A stretch of 64,000 bases of DNA from Metabacillus idriensis (GTDB lineage Bacteria; Bacillota; Bacilli; Bacillales; Bacillaceae): positions 58,905 through 122,904 of the forward strand of contig NZ_WKKF01000009.1 in assembly GCF_009674765.1 (NCBI RefSeq), given 5' to 3'. Below the pieces are notes generated by a model. That model was not told the origin of the DNA. It worked only from the letters and a program-made list of their open reading frames with translations, and did no database searches. Position numbers and translations under genes: made by a program. Of the stretch, positions 47,032 through 56,433 are shown in pieces. How positions within the stretch are numbered: position 1 is the stretch's first letter; every line of letters begins with the position of its first letter.

Positions 47032-47247
47032 AGAAGTCGCACCTTTCTTTTTTCTCTTCAAATATCAGCCAATAAACTTAATAATTTAAATTGTAAGTAC
47101 ATTGTTTATATTTAATATTTTGGTCAGAAAGATCACTTTATTATGTCCTTTAAAATATTAACTATAACAGACAATGATGTATGTCATTCTTCTTACCATA
47201 TACACAATTTAAATATCATAGTCATTAATTTATGAGAATTAATATAA

Positions 47248-47274
47248 AAAACCCTCTCATTATGAGAGGGTTTT
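47248..47274 (-). terminator. Intrinsic terminator after the PIG-L deacetylase gene
   Basis: Perfect 13-bp inverted repeat AAAACCCTCTCAT / ATGAGAGGGTTTT with a one-base centre. A/T runs on both sides make it usable for the minus-strand gene ending at 47338. Confidence 0.85.
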
Positions 47275-47337
47275 CTAAAAGGAAATACAGTTCTTCAGAT
47301 TAAAAACGATCTTCATTTGATCAGTATATTTTAAGTT

Positions 47338-49851
47338 TTACTTATTTGCTCCGTAACTGATAAGATTGGTGAAAATTCTATACCCTCCTGGAACTTGGCC
47401 TTGAATTTGGCGATAGAATACTAAGTTGGTATAAAGATAGGTTCCTTCACCGTAATCAGCCATAAGAATTCCGCCATCGAATGGTTCCTCGTTAGGGTCA
47501 GCCATGCTAACGAAAGTCTCAAAACGATCGTCCCATTTCATTGGATAATAAAGACCTCGCTCTTGAACCCATCCTTCCCAGTCCTTTTCTGTAATTTTGT
47601 TAGGATAGTTGAAAAGTGGTGATTCTGGTTGAAGTACATTTACAGTCGCGTTCTCATCTGTAACCCTCCAACGAATAGAAGGATTTCCAATAGTCAATGG
47701 ATACGGAGCTGTCGTCATGGCATCCCACCCATCGCTTGGCTTATGGTATTGAACGACAAGGTGCCCGCCCTCTTCTACATATTTCATGAGGCGTGCGTTA
47801 TTGGCTTTTAGGTCTTCTCTTGAAAGGTAAGCCCTGATTCCTGTAACAATTGTATCGTATTGACTCAAATCACCACTTGCAAGGTCTGATTCAGTCAGTT
47901 TTGTAATGTTTAACCCTGTATTTGTCAAAGAATCCGCAATGGTGTCAAACCCACTATCAATGTAGCCTATTTTTAGGTTAGGCTGCTGCAGTAGTTCGAA
48001 GGCAACTCCATCTATTTGTGCAGGATACTGATAATAGAAAGTTCCTATGTGATCATAGCTTATTTCTTGGATGGTAGAATTGTAAGTTTTTCCGTTCGCT
48101 GCTGCTTTTGCCTCAATATCAAATTCATCTTCAGTAATTCCTTTAGGAGGAATTAACTTGAATGCTACTTCTTTTTCCTCAAACTGTTTACTGAAGTTGA
48201 CTGCTGCTTTATTCGGTGTTGCTCTCCAGCCATCAGGGATGTTTAATGAAATTGATGATTGGATTTCTCCGCTGTGATAGTTTTTAACCTTCACTTTCAC
48301 GGGCATTTCCTCTGGTACGTCTGCGGTATTCACTACAACGTCTTTAGGGGACATTGTGGGAGAAAGATCTGGAAGAACAGCCACTGTCTCCTCTAACTCT
48401 TCTGTATGTTCAGTCTTGGTTCCGCGATTTTTAAAATCAATATTGACGCGTATTGCAGGTTCGTCATAAGCATGAAAATCCTTTGCGTTTTTAGGCACGT
48501 CAACTTTGTAGATGATTTTCGCTGTCTTTCCAGGAGAAAGATCCTTCACATTATTTTTCGCCGATGCTTTCCATCCCTTAGGAACGGCTAAAGAAAGATC
48601 GATGTCTTTAAGGATTTGTTCTCCTCCATTTTTAAGGGTGATTTCCACAAATGTTTTTTGCCCTTTTGTTAAGACGTTTGATTCTGCTTCAGCAGAAACT
48701 TCAAGATTAGAAGAAACAAAACTTACCGTTTCCAGTTGATTTTCTTTAATGGAAAGCTTGTGAAGAAGATCTTTCTTTAGTTTTTCATCAAGCTTCGCTT
48801 TCTTTGTTTTCTTTATCAGCTTACGCACATCTTTTAATGCAGTTTGTGTTTTTGTAAAAATCTTGTTTCTATTAGGGTAAGCGGATACGATGGAGTCTAA
48901 ATTTTTCTGAAGCTTACTTAAATGGACTCCGGTTGATTTTTCTTTTTTAGGAAGGGCAAGTGCCCATTCTGTCAGGTCATATGGGACTCCTGCGAACAAT
49001 TCTTTGCTATCTTTTGTATCTACTGAAGTTTTAAGTAATTCTAGATGGGTTTGTCTAGGAGCTGCAGGAATGTCATTCCCCATGCCTTGACTCTTATGCA
49101 TGTAACGAGATTCTTCTCCTAGCTGAGGATAGGTCATGTTGTAGATAGGATCGAACATTCCGATCTCAATAGAGGTAGTAGCTGTTTGTGGAGATTCTGC
49201 CGGTAAAAATAATTTTTTCACCTGCCATACAGATAATCCTTCTTTTAACTGTTGTGGATATACTTTAGGATTTGCGGCATCTTCAAAGGCCCGTTCACTT
49301 AGAATTTCCATTGCTCTATGATGACCGTGCTGAGTGTGGTCATTTCTAAAAGACGGCATAAGAATATCTGGCTGATACGTACGAATAAAACGAATTAATC
49401 GTTCGTAGGTAAGGTCCTCTCCCCATTTTGCTAAGGTTTCTTCAGGTGTTTTTGAGAAGCCAAAATCGTATATAGGGTCTGAAGTCGTTTCACTCAGATG
49501 ATATGCTTTAACACCCGTAATTTTCGACGCCTCAATCATTTCTCTAGAACGAATAATCCCAAGGGCGTTGTCTAATTCGTTTCCGATTTCATTCTGTCCG
49601 CCTTCGCCACGGTTAGCTATGAGACTTGAGGTTGTAACGCCAAGCCCTCTTGATAAGTATGCTAAAAAGTCACTTCTTTCATCATCTGGATGGGCACCTG
49701 TATTTAAAAAGGTGACCGTTGTTTCAAGTGGTTTGAGTGTATTCCACAGCTCTACATCCGGCTCTTCTTGTGAGGCACTTGCATGGCCTCTGATTTGCAG
49801 TGTGGATATAACAAGGATAATGGAGAGTAATGCTACTATAAACTTTTTCAA
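47338..49851 (-). CDS. Secreted PIG-L family deacetylase with accessory domains
   Basis: 837 aa. Residues 1-27 are a Sec signal peptide (MKK, hydrophobic core, HASA). The PIG-L/LmbE domain (~40-270) has the zinc motif AHPDDE with HTQHGHH further on; members hydrolyse N-acetyl groups of GlcNAc-type compounds. A helical, lysine-rich segment follows (~300-370), then two Ig-like NEW3/CARDB-type segments (~375-600) and a C-terminal Rossmann-like domain (~640-837, GYIDSGFDTIADSL, GGHLVVQYHKP) resembling ThuA/glutamine-amidotransferase folds. This architecture suggests an extracellular enzyme acting on a glycan or glycoconjugate. It is divergent from a ROK regulator, and its promoter lies just before operator-like repeats, so it is probably controlled by that regulator. 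Confidence 0.85.
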   Translation of the reverse strand: MKKFIVALLSIILVISTLQIRGHASASQEEPDVELWNTLKPLETTVTFLNTGAHPDDERSDFLAYLSRGLGVTTSSLIANRGEGGQNEIGNELDNALGIIRSREMIEASKITGVKAYHLSETTSDPIYDFGFSKTPEETLAKWGEDLTYERLIRFIRTYQPDILMPSFRNDHTQHGHHRAMEILSERAFEDAANPKVYPQQLKEGLSVWQVKKLFLPAESPQTATTSIEIGMFDPIYNMTYPQLGEESRYMHKSQGMGNDIPAAPRQTHLELLKTSVDTKDSKELFAGVPYDLTEWALALPKKEKSTGVHLSKLQKNLDSIVSAYPNRNKIFTKTQTALKDVRKLIKKTKKAKLDEKLKKDLLHKLSIKENQLETVSFVSSNLEVSAEAESNVLTKGQKTFVEITLKNGGEQILKDIDLSLAVPKGWKASAKNNVKDLSPGKTAKIIYKVDVPKNAKDFHAYDEPAIRVNIDFKNRGTKTEHTEELEETVAVLPDLSPTMSPKDVVVNTADVPEEMPVKVKVKNYHSGEIQSSISLNIPDGWRATPNKAAVNFSKQFEEKEVAFKLIPPKGITEDEFDIEAKAAANGKTYNSTIQEISYDHIGTFYYQYPAQIDGVAFELLQQPNLKIGYIDSGFDTIADSLTNTGLNITKLTESDLASGDLSQYDTIVTGIRAYLSREDLKANNARLMKYVEEGGHLVVQYHKPSDGWDAMTTAPYPLTIGNPSIRWRVTDENATVNVLQPESPLFNYPNKITEKDWEGWVQERGLYYPMKWDDRFETFVSMADPNEEPFDGGILMADYGEGTYLYTNLVFYRQIQGQVPGGYRIFTNLISYGANK

Positions 49852-49920
49852 TGTCCGTAACCCCTTTCATTATTTTGTTTTAACAGTGTAATAAGGTACT
49901 CCTTTCTTCATGGGTATTTA

Positions 49921-49970
49921 GTAGGTTAGTAAGACTACCTAACTAACTTGAGGTGTAAGACCTTACCTAA
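49921..49970. promoter_or_regulatory. Operator-like inverted repeats between the PIG-L gene and the ROK regulator gene
   Basis: GTTAGT (49925-49930) and ACTAAC (49942-49947) form an inverted repeat, with TAGGT/ACCTA nested inside. AGGTGTAAGACCTTACCT follows with further AGGT/ACCT symmetry. The block lies directly downstream of the PIG-L promoter, a position where repressor binding would block transcription. Binding by the ROK protein at 50161 is inferred. Confidence 0.55.
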
Positions 49971-49986
49971 TGATAACCACAAAGGG

Positions 49987-50015
49987 ATAATATTGTAAAT
50001 ACTCTTTATTTTCAA
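49987..50015 (-). promoter_or_regulatory. Sigma-A-like promoter of the PIG-L deacetylase gene
   Basis: Minus strand: TTGAAA (50010-50015), 17-bp spacer, TATTAT (49987-49992). Transcription would start near 49980, just before the operator-like repeats. Confidence 0.6.
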
Positions 50016-50097
50016 AAAACTTCAAAACGATAGTTTGCCACTTAAAAAACTGGGCGATTATTCCAACATATTTAGTAGGGATAATTTTTGTAAACAC

Positions 50098-50126
50098 GGA
50101 GATTTTGAGTTATATTTTAATTAAAT
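50098..50126 (+). promoter_or_regulatory. Sigma-A-like promoter of the ROK regulator gene
   Basis: TTGTAA (50098-50103), 17-bp spacer, TATATT (50121-50126), about 35 bp upstream of the start codon at 50161. Confidence 0.5.
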
Positions 50127-50160
50127 AAACTCTATTCAGATAAGTTGAGGCCGTGATGTA

Positions 50161-51372
50161 ATGACTTTTAAGGGAATTCCAATGCAAATGAAATCTTTCA
50201 ATAAAAAATGTATTCTTCAATGCATTAAGGATCAATCTCCTATTTCTAGAGCAGAAATAGCTGTCAAAACGAAAATAAGCAAGCCCACTGTTTCATTGTT
50301 AGTTGACGAACTAATCCAAGAAAATTGGGTTTTTGAAAAAGGTATCGGTGAATCCTCTTCACAAGGTGGCAGGAGGCCGATTCAACTCTATTTTAACGAA
50401 AAGGCAGCTTATATCATTGGAACCGATATTGGTGGTACCAATGTGAGAACGGTCATATGTGACCTTGGAGGTAACATAATTGCGTTCAACAGTTACGCAA
50501 CCCAAAAATATTTAGCCTCTGGATTGCTTAAACAGTTAGCAAAAACAGTTGATAATATGATGAAAAACCATAATATCGACGTTACTCAAGTGTTGGGTAT
50601 GGGCGTTGGTGTTCCTGGAACTACAAACACTTCTAGTGGGTTAGTAATAGAAGCACCCAGTTTAAATTGGGTTAAGTACCCTTTTATTGAAGAAAGCAAG
50701 CAATATTTTTCTTTTCCTGTGTTCGTTGATAACGATGTCAATGTTGCATGTCTGGGAGAACAGTGGCTTGGCAATGCCAGGAACAAAAGGAATGTTCTTT
50801 ACATATCAGTTGGTACCGGTATTGGCAGTGGGATTATTATCAACAATCAGCTATACCGCGGCTCTTCATGTGCTGCCGGGGAAATCGGATATATGGTCAC
50901 GGATAAAAACGATTTGAAGGCTGATTTCAAACCTACTTTTAACCATTATGGTTATCTGGAGAGCATTGCTGGGGGGAAATCCATTGGCAACAAATTTACT
51001 GATAGAATCAAAGAAATCTCTGACCATCCTATGCATGAGCTGGCTCTGTCTTCTGGATTAACCGGAGAAGACGCGTTTAAGGCAGCTAAATGTGGGGATA
51101 AAGTTGCTCTCTCTGTTATAAATGAAGCTAATGAACATTTAGCATATGGCATTATTAATGCTGCTAGTCTGCTGAACCCTGAGGTTATTATTTTGGGCGG
51201 AGGCGTGCTAAAATCATCAGAGCTGATCCTGCCAAGACTGAAAGAAATAATAGAGCAGTACCTTCCAAGCACGGTAGAACTGAAGTGCTCCTTTTTAGGT
51301 GAAAAATCTGGACCACTCGGTGCTGTATCCCTTTTCTTGAGAGAATTCGATAGTATTATTCAATATTCATAA
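50161..51372 (+). CDS. ROK family transcriptional regulator
   Basis: 403 aa. Residues ~14-70 form a winged helix-turn-helix (SRAEIAVKTKISKPTVSLLVDELI). The rest is a ROK sugar-kinase-like domain: GTDIGGTNVRTVICDL, DNDVNVACLGE, GTGIGSGII, AAGEIGYM and LNPEVIILGGGV. The zinc-binding Cys-x-Cys-Gly segment that most ROK proteins have after the GEIGH motif is missing: the His is Tyr, and the following stretch has no cysteines. It is divergent from the PIG-L deacetylase gene, with a shared region of operator-like repeats. It probably represses that gene until a sugar-type ligand is present. GAGG at 50145-50148 is a modest ribosome binding site. Confidence 0.88.
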   Translation: MTFKGIPMQMKSFNKKCILQCIKDQSPISRAEIAVKTKISKPTVSLLVDELIQENWVFEKGIGESSSQGGRRPIQLYFNEKAAYIIGTDIGGTNVRTVICDLGGNIIAFNSYATQKYLASGLLKQLAKTVDNMMKNHNIDVTQVLGMGVGVPGTTNTSSGLVIEAPSLNWVKYPFIEESKQYFSFPVFVDNDVNVACLGEQWLGNARNKRNVLYISVGTGIGSGIIINNQLYRGSSCAAGEIGYMVTDKNDLKADFKPTFNHYGYLESIAGGKSIGNKFTDRIKEISDHPMHELALSSGLTGEDAFKAAKCGDKVALSVINEANEHLAYGIINAASLLNPEVIILGGGVLKSSELILPRLKEIIEQYLPSTVELKCSFLGEKSGPLGAVSLFLREFDSIIQYS

Positions 51373-51403
51373 ATATGGTTTTCTATATCTTCAACGTATT
51401 AAC

Positions 51404-51454
51404 AAAAAAGAACCTGCTTTTTGCGATCAGTCATCTCAAAGCAGGTTCTTTTTT
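51404..51454. terminator. Bidirectional terminator between the ROK gene and the kinase gene
   Basis: 17-bp inverted repeat (51404-51420 and 51438-51454, AAAGAACCTGCTTT core) with a 17-base loop and A/T runs at both ends. It overlaps the stop codon of the minus-strand kinase gene. Confidence 0.85.
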
Positions 51455-52442
51455 AAATATCTATATTCGAATTGTTCAACAGCCCTCTCTGAACAATGTA
51501 CTCAAAGGGTTCCAGGTTGGCCAGAATCAACCGACTATTTGGAAATTGACCTTTCACTTTATCCCCTAACTGTTTTTGGATATATTGATTATGCTTAAGA
51601 ATGCCACCTTGGAGTACGATAGTAATCTTTTCATCAGCGTCCAATGTTTTATCCATGACAGTATACAGCAATGAAAAGAGTTCATCAGTCGCTGAATCTA
51701 GAATGTTTTTGGAAACGGCATCTCCTTCCACTGTACATGCTTCTACGATCTGAGCGATTGCACCTATTGTGTCCACGGAGCTTTTTGTACCATACACCCA
51801 GTTATAAAGGGATTCAACTGTTGGCAGGTTGATTGCCTCTAAAACTCTATCTTTTAATAGCGTATTTGGTCCGCGTCCATCACTCATTTTTAAGATTGCA
51901 CGAATTGCTTCCATTCCAATCCAATAGCCACTTCCCTCATCACCGACTTTATGACCCCATCCTCCTGCGCGGACGTATTCGCCCCTTCCATTATGGGCAA
52001 ATGCAATGGACCCCGTCCCCGATATCACTAGAGCCCCGGGTTGGTTAGATGTGGCTCCAATCAAAGTAGAAAGGGCATCATTCTCCACAATAAGTTTCTC
52101 AAAATAGATGCCGGTTCTGTGACAAACGTCGTTAACCATTCGCTTTACTACATCTCTGTCTTCAGAAGTATCAATACCTGCCAAGGCAAAAACACCCGTT
52201 TGAAATTTAACCATTTCTTTCTTCTCGCAGACTTTTAATAACACTTCATTGATAGCCTCAAATAGGGCATTATTAGCTCCTTTAATACCTGCTACCTGAT
52301 AGTTTGAAGCATGTGATCGACCAATTCCCATTACATTCCCTTTGGAATCAGTTATGACAGCAAGTGTCTTCGTTCCCCCTCCATCTACAGCTAAGAGGGG
52401 AAACGCTGCATTATTCACCTTTTTGAGCCCACTGCTGAACAT
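51453..52442 (-). CDS. BadF/BadG/BcrA/BcrD ATPase family kinase (N-acetylglucosamine kinase-like)
   Basis: 329 aa. It shows the actin-fold nucleotide-binding motifs LAVDGGGTKTLAVITD, VSGTGSIAFA and GGWGHKVGDEGSGYWIG, plus a final VLQGGIL. The closest functional group is eukaryote-type N-acetylglucosamine kinases; the family also includes glucosamine kinases and activators. The ATG at 52442 is used here. A GTG at 52418 is an alternative; either way the start overlaps the end of the preceding lyase gene, which indicates coupling. It is the last gene of the seven-gene minus-strand operon. Phosphorylation of an amino sugar released by the pathway is the likely job. Confidence 0.85.
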   Translation of the reverse strand: MFSSGLKKVNNAAFPLLAVDGGGTKTLAVITDSKGNVMGIGRSHASNYQVAGIKGANNALFEAINEVLLKVCEKKEMVKFQTGVFALAGIDTSEDRDVVKRMVNDVCHRTGIYFEKLIVENDALSTLIGATSNQPGALVISGTGSIAFAHNGRGEYVRAGGWGHKVGDEGSGYWIGMEAIRAILKMSDGRGPNTLLKDRVLEAINLPTVESLYNWVYGTKSSVDTIGAIAQIVEACTVEGDAVSKNILDSATDELFSLLYTVMDKTLDADEKITIVLQGGILKHNQYIQKQLGDKVKGQFPNSRLILANLEPFEYIVQRGLLNNSNIDI

Positions 52443-53934
52443 ACACTTTTAATATCTGCTCATACTGTTCCAGGGCTTCTTTCTTGCTTTTCATCCAACC
52501 TTGTAACTGTTTCTGTTCTTCTTTCTTATTTTTCAAAGTAGTTGTCATTCTGCTAGGCGCAGGTCCTCCAGGTAAAATCCGTACATGGACAAAATAGACG
52601 GGATTTAATGCATTCTTAAAGACATCTTCCGTTAGAGTTAATGGTTTTCCAATAACTTGTTCAGCATGCTCGTTCACTAGCGCAAGAGTAAGATCTCTCA
52701 GAGAATCTTTCCCTGCTTGAGTGAGCGACGTGACGGCACCGCTAACAATATGGTGTGATTGGCGGAAAGAGAGGCCGTCTTCTCGAACAATGGTATCTGC
52801 AAGCTCAGTAACGTTTGCAAAACTTTCTTTAGCTCGGTTTAACAAAAGGTCCTTGTCTACATTCATAGTCAGCAAAACACTTGAGAGCAGATGATATATT
52901 CCTTTTAGACGATCCATTGCTTTCCATAGGTATGGCTGCATGTCATCTTCAGTGTCTACAATATCCCCAAAAGGTGTATTGTGCACCATTGTGAGGACAG
53001 TCTGTGCATCACCGGCTACACCGGATAAGAGGGCTCTCATATGTTCAATGGAAACTGGATTTCGCTTTTGTGGCATGATGGAACTGATTTGAACATAAGG
53101 GGCTGCAAGTCGAAACGCTGCAAATTCCTGAGTACCCCATAACAAGAAATCTTGTGTGGACCTTCCTAGATTTAGTGCGGCAATTTGTACAGCAGTGGCT
53201 GTTTCCATAATGTAATCCGCACCTGAAACGGCATCCCAAGCATTATCAATTATATCTTCAAATCCAAGCAGCTCCTGCATGCGGCTGCGGCTGATTGGAA
53301 AGCCGGATGTAGTGAGGGCTGCAGCACCCATGCTGCTTCGGTTAACTGTTTTGTATGCCGATTGAAGACGTGTAATGTCACGTGTAAGCATATCAGTCAT
53401 GGCGTTGAAATAATGTCCCAGTGTTGTCGGCTGAGCCTGTTGTGTATGTGTATAACCAATCATGATGGTATCGATATGTTCTTTTGAGAGTTCGATCAAT
53501 GATTCCCTTAAATGCAAAGCCCCTTCAAGGAGATCTAAAATTTTCTCTCTAAGGGTCATACGATAAATGGCGATGCCCATGTCGTTGCGGCTCCGTCCGA
53601 TATGAAGGTTACCCGCAATATCTCCAGCCTGCTCAATCAGGTTGTGCTCCACTTGGAAGAAAAGATCCTCAAACCGTGGATCGTATTCCCCTTTTTGAAG
53701 TTTTTCAATTTCTATATCGCCAACTGCCTGACCAATTTTCTTTGCTTCTTCCTCAGTAACTAGACCCTGCTCTTGAAGCATTACTAGATGAGCTGTGTGA
53801 ATTTGAAGCATTGACTTTAAAAAATTCTGTTTGGCCTCATTGTAAGCTGGTTTTAAAACCATTGATGTATAAGATTTTGAGGGAAACGATTCTCCTTCGA
53901 ATTCAATAATTTGATTTCTCAATGTTATATCCAT
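52411..53934 (-). CDS. Argininosuccinate lyase-family enzyme, probably catabolic
   Basis: 507 aa, with AAAGGAG 6 bases before the ATG. The fumarase/aspartase superfamily signature SSIMPQKRNP is present, together with HIGRSRNDMG (substrate loop) and THTQQAQPTT (catalytic His region), as in argininosuccinate lyases. It is ~40 residues longer than ArgH (usually ~460 aa), with a lysine/glutamine-rich C-terminal helix. The gene is among transport, hydrolase and kinase genes with no arginine-synthesis neighbours, so it is probably not a normal ArgH. Related family members release fumarate from N-substituted aspartates such as EDDS. A C-N (or C-O) lyase step in breaking down an imported succinyl or aspartyl conjugate is the inference. 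Confidence 0.82.
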   Translation of the reverse strand: MDITLRNQIIEFEGESFPSKSYTSMVLKPAYNEAKQNFLKSMLQIHTAHLVMLQEQGLVTEEEAKKIGQAVGDIEIEKLQKGEYDPRFEDLFFQVEHNLIEQAGDIAGNLHIGRSRNDMGIAIYRMTLREKILDLLEGALHLRESLIELSKEHIDTIMIGYTHTQQAQPTTLGHYFNAMTDMLTRDITRLQSAYKTVNRSSMGAAALTTSGFPISRSRMQELLGFEDIIDNAWDAVSGADYIMETATAVQIAALNLGRSTQDFLLWGTQEFAAFRLAAPYVQISSIMPQKRNPVSIEHMRALLSGVAGDAQTVLTMVHNTPFGDIVDTEDDMQPYLWKAMDRLKGIYHLLSSVLLTMNVDKDLLLNRAKESFANVTELADTIVREDGLSFRQSHHIVSGAVTSLTQAGKDSLRDLTLALVNEHAEQVIGKPLTLTEDVFKNALNPVYFVHVRILPGGPAPSRMTTTLKNKKEEQKQLQGWMKSKKEALEQYEQILKVYVQQWAQKGE

Positions 53935-53935
53935 G

Positions 53936-54682
53936 TCAATCTCCTTTCCCGGTTCCGATAAGCCAATTTTCTATCAGCTTATTCATGTTATCGGCCGCTG
54001 CTCTGGCAATTACTTCTCCCTTATCCTGACCTGTTTGTCCAATTAATCCTGTATAACCATCCCAATTCTCAGGTCTTCCCTCAACGGTTATATATGGGAG
54101 GGTTGAATACTTGTTTGTCTCATTGAACTCATTATCTTCTTGTTCCACGTTTACTAGATCAGGCCTGAATGCCTTTACCACAGACATTTCAAATGGACCT
54201 CCATGTCCTCTTCCACTCGTGCCTATAAATCCTAGTTCTTCAGCTTTCTCAATTTCAACCATTTGCCACCAGTTTATCAATAGAAACTTTGCGTTTGGAT
54301 GACGAATAGTTATATATTCCGCGACCGATCGGGATAGTCCCATGTTAGCATCATGCGCATTTAGGAGAATAATCCTGTGTATACCAAGTTTGAGTATTCC
54401 CTCTAATATATCCGATAAGTATTCAAGCATGATGGATGGCCGAATGGAAATCGTTCCTGGATATTTAGCCGTTTTTCCTGGACAGGATGAGTATGGAACT
54501 GCTGGATAGACAATACCACCAAGGTCCTTTTTAATTAAATTTCCAAAGCTTTCAGCAAGAATAATATCCGTACCATAGGGCGAATGAGGGCCGTGGTATT
54601 CAAAGCTACCAAGTGGCAATACCATAAAGGAAGCTTGTTTCAATTCATCAAGTTGCCTTCCATGTAACTCAAGTGCTTTCAT
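53936..54682 (-). CDS. Creatininase family amidohydrolase
   Basis: Start at the ATG at 54682, with AAGGGGGG upstream; 248 aa (an in-frame start at 54721 would reach into the permease gene). Creatininase-family metal-binding motifs are visible: LGSFEYHGPHSPYGTDI (Glu, His, Asp), NAHDANMG, and GRGHGGPFEMS (His, Glu). The family contains creatinine amidohydrolase, ArfB formamide hydrolase and MftE peptidase, all hydrolysing C-N bonds with a metal. Only 1 bp separates its stop from the lyase start, so the two are translated together. Probably it hydrolyses an amide in the imported compound; the substrate is unknown. Confidence 0.85.
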   Translation of the reverse strand: MKALELHGRQLDELKQASFMVLPLGSFEYHGPHSPYGTDIILAESFGNLIKKDLGGIVYPAVPYSSCPGKTAKYPGTISIRPSIMLEYLSDILEGILKLGIHRIILLNAHDANMGLSRSVAEYITIRHPNAKFLLINWWQMVEIEKAEELGFIGTSGRGHGGPFEMSVVKAFRPDLVNVEQEDNEFNETNKYSTLPYITVEGRPENWDGYTGLIGQTGQDKGEVIARAAADNMNKLIENWLIGTGKGD

Positions 54683-54695
54683 TTTCTTTCCCCCC

Positions 54696-56420
54696 TTACA
54701 TTGCAGATCCAGCTTTTCCATTAGTCAACTTTTGCGAGACGAACAAAACGATAAGAATCAATAGGATCTGCAACACGCCGTATGCACAGGCCGTCCCAAA
54801 TTGAAAGGCGTACATTTTTTGGAATATTGCAACAGATAAGGGCATAGTCGATGTGCTATATATTAAAATGGAAGCGACAAATTCACCGATACCCTGTACA
54901 AATGCGAGCAACGTGCCTGCAAGAATCCCAGTCATGGTCATTGGCAGGACAATTCTTCTAAATGAAGTAACCCAATTAGCTCCAAGACTCCGTGCAGCTT
55001 CTTCAATCGACTGATCCATTTGCATCAAACTTGCAGATGTTGATCTAAAAATGAGTGGCAGATGCCTGACAAAGTAAGCAAGTGGTAAAATCCAAAATGT
55101 CCCGATCAGCACTTGATTGAAGCTGAATACAGTTGGTTCGCTGAATGCGGCAATAAGATTAACCGCTACAACTGTACCGGGCAGCGCCCAAGGGACCATT
55201 ATCAAAATGTCTAAAACTGTTTTTCCTTTAAATTTAGTCCGGACCATAACATAAGCTGCTGCTACACCGAAAATGATATTTCCTATGGTGGCTACAAAGC
55301 TCATTTGAATTGAATTCCAAATTGGCCGCCACGTTCGTTCGTCTGTAAAAAGCGCTACATAATGTTCAAAGGTATAAGCAGGTGGTAAAACTTGAATCGT
55401 CCATGTTCCATCTACTGAAAAAGAGATAAGAACTAAGACAAGAATTGGTAATAAGAGAACGATTACTCCTATAATTGAAAGTATCATAGAGAAATACTTC
55501 ATAAAGGAGGAGCGTACTTCTGTCCGGTGGACGCTGATCCCTTTACTTTGATTTTGGTAGTTTCGTTTGTTTTGATACCATCTCATCAAAATAAGAAATG
55601 AAATCGAAACAAACGATAGAATGGTAGACTGAGTGGCAGCCATATCAAGGTTCCCATTAGTTCTAGATAGATAAATCTGCATCGTCATTGTGCGCTCAAC
55701 ACCGAATATCAATGGGGCAGTATAAGAAGCCATTGCTATCATAAAAACAAGCAAGGATGATGCAACCAGAGCAGGGGTAAGCATTGGCAAAATGACCTTT
55801 AACCAAATCCGAATTCGTCCAGAGCCCAAGCTTGTAGCAGCCTCCTCTAAGGAAGGATCAAGACCTTTAATTGCGGCTGAAGCCGTTAGGTAGAAATAAG
55901 TGTACATTGTGAATGTATGGACGACAATTACTCCCGTAATTCCTTTTAAAGAGAAAGGCACACTGTCTAAATTGAACAGCTCTTGAACGGCACGAGGGAA
56001 AATTCCGCTTTCTCCATATAAGAATGTAAACGAAAGTACCCCCACCAAAGGCGGTAATGCCATAGGAACAAGTACAAGCACTGATAAAATCTTTCTACCT
56101 GGAAATTCATATCGTTCCAGTAAGAAGGCCATCGCTACACCGACGACAGCACACGTGATGACGCTTAAAACGGATATGTACACACTGTTCCACAATGCTT
56201 CCAGATTCGCTGTGCTTTCAAGGCTGAAAAACTTTTTATAGTTAGTAAATGAACCATCAGTGCTTGAGAAGCTCTCCATGAACGTTTGATAAAATGGATA
56301 AATAACATATGCCAGCAGAATTAAAAAGAGGGGAGATATCAAAACATAAATAAAGTATTTCGAACGTGTAAGCCGTGACCATGAGGTTTCTTTTTTCGAA
56401 AAATCTCCGATGGATGCCAT
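54696..56420 (-). CDS. ABC transporter permease, two fused permease domains (Fe3+/spermidine/phosphonate type)
   Basis: 574 aa with a near-perfect AGGAGGTGA ribosome binding site. Two homologous halves of about six membrane helices each (first ~25-290, second ~310-560). Each half has its own EAA loop for the ATPase: EEAATSLGSGRIRIW and EEAARSLGANWVTSF. This fused layout is typical of FbpB-like systems of the spermidine/iron/2-aminoethylphosphonate class. It lies 13 bp after the ATPase gene and 13 bp before the creatininase start. Together with its neighbours it forms a complete importer. Confidence 0.92.
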   Translation of the reverse strand: MASIGDFSKKETSWSRLTRSKYFIYVLISPLFLILLAYVIYPFYQTFMESFSSTDGSFTNYKKFFSLESTANLEALWNSVYISVLSVITCAVVGVAMAFLLERYEFPGRKILSVLVLVPMALPPLVGVLSFTFLYGESGIFPRAVQELFNLDSVPFSLKGITGVIVVHTFTMYTYFYLTASAAIKGLDPSLEEAATSLGSGRIRIWLKVILPMLTPALVASSLLVFMIAMASYTAPLIFGVERTMTMQIYLSRTNGNLDMAATQSTILSFVSISFLILMRWYQNKRNYQNQSKGISVHRTEVRSSFMKYFSMILSIIGVIVLLLPILVLVLISFSVDGTWTIQVLPPAYTFEHYVALFTDERTWRPIWNSIQMSFVATIGNIIFGVAAAYVMVRTKFKGKTVLDILIMVPWALPGTVVAVNLIAAFSEPTVFSFNQVLIGTFWILPLAYFVRHLPLIFRSTSASLMQMDQSIEEAARSLGANWVTSFRRIVLPMTMTGILAGTLLAFVQGIGEFVASILIYSTSTMPLSVAIFQKMYAFQFGTACAYGVLQILLILIVLFVSQKLTNGKAGSAM

Positions 56421-56433
56421 GCGTTGTCACCTC

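Noticed and set aside
48512-48739. Plus-strand frame opposite the PIG-L gene (also 47629-47811, 49568-49891)
   Set aside because: Antisense shadows of a complete secreted protein gene; no promoter or ribosome binding site.
52411-53934. Housekeeping argH of arginine synthesis
   Set aside because: No argG or other arg genes nearby, longer than ArgH, and tightly coupled to creatininase, kinase and transport genes.
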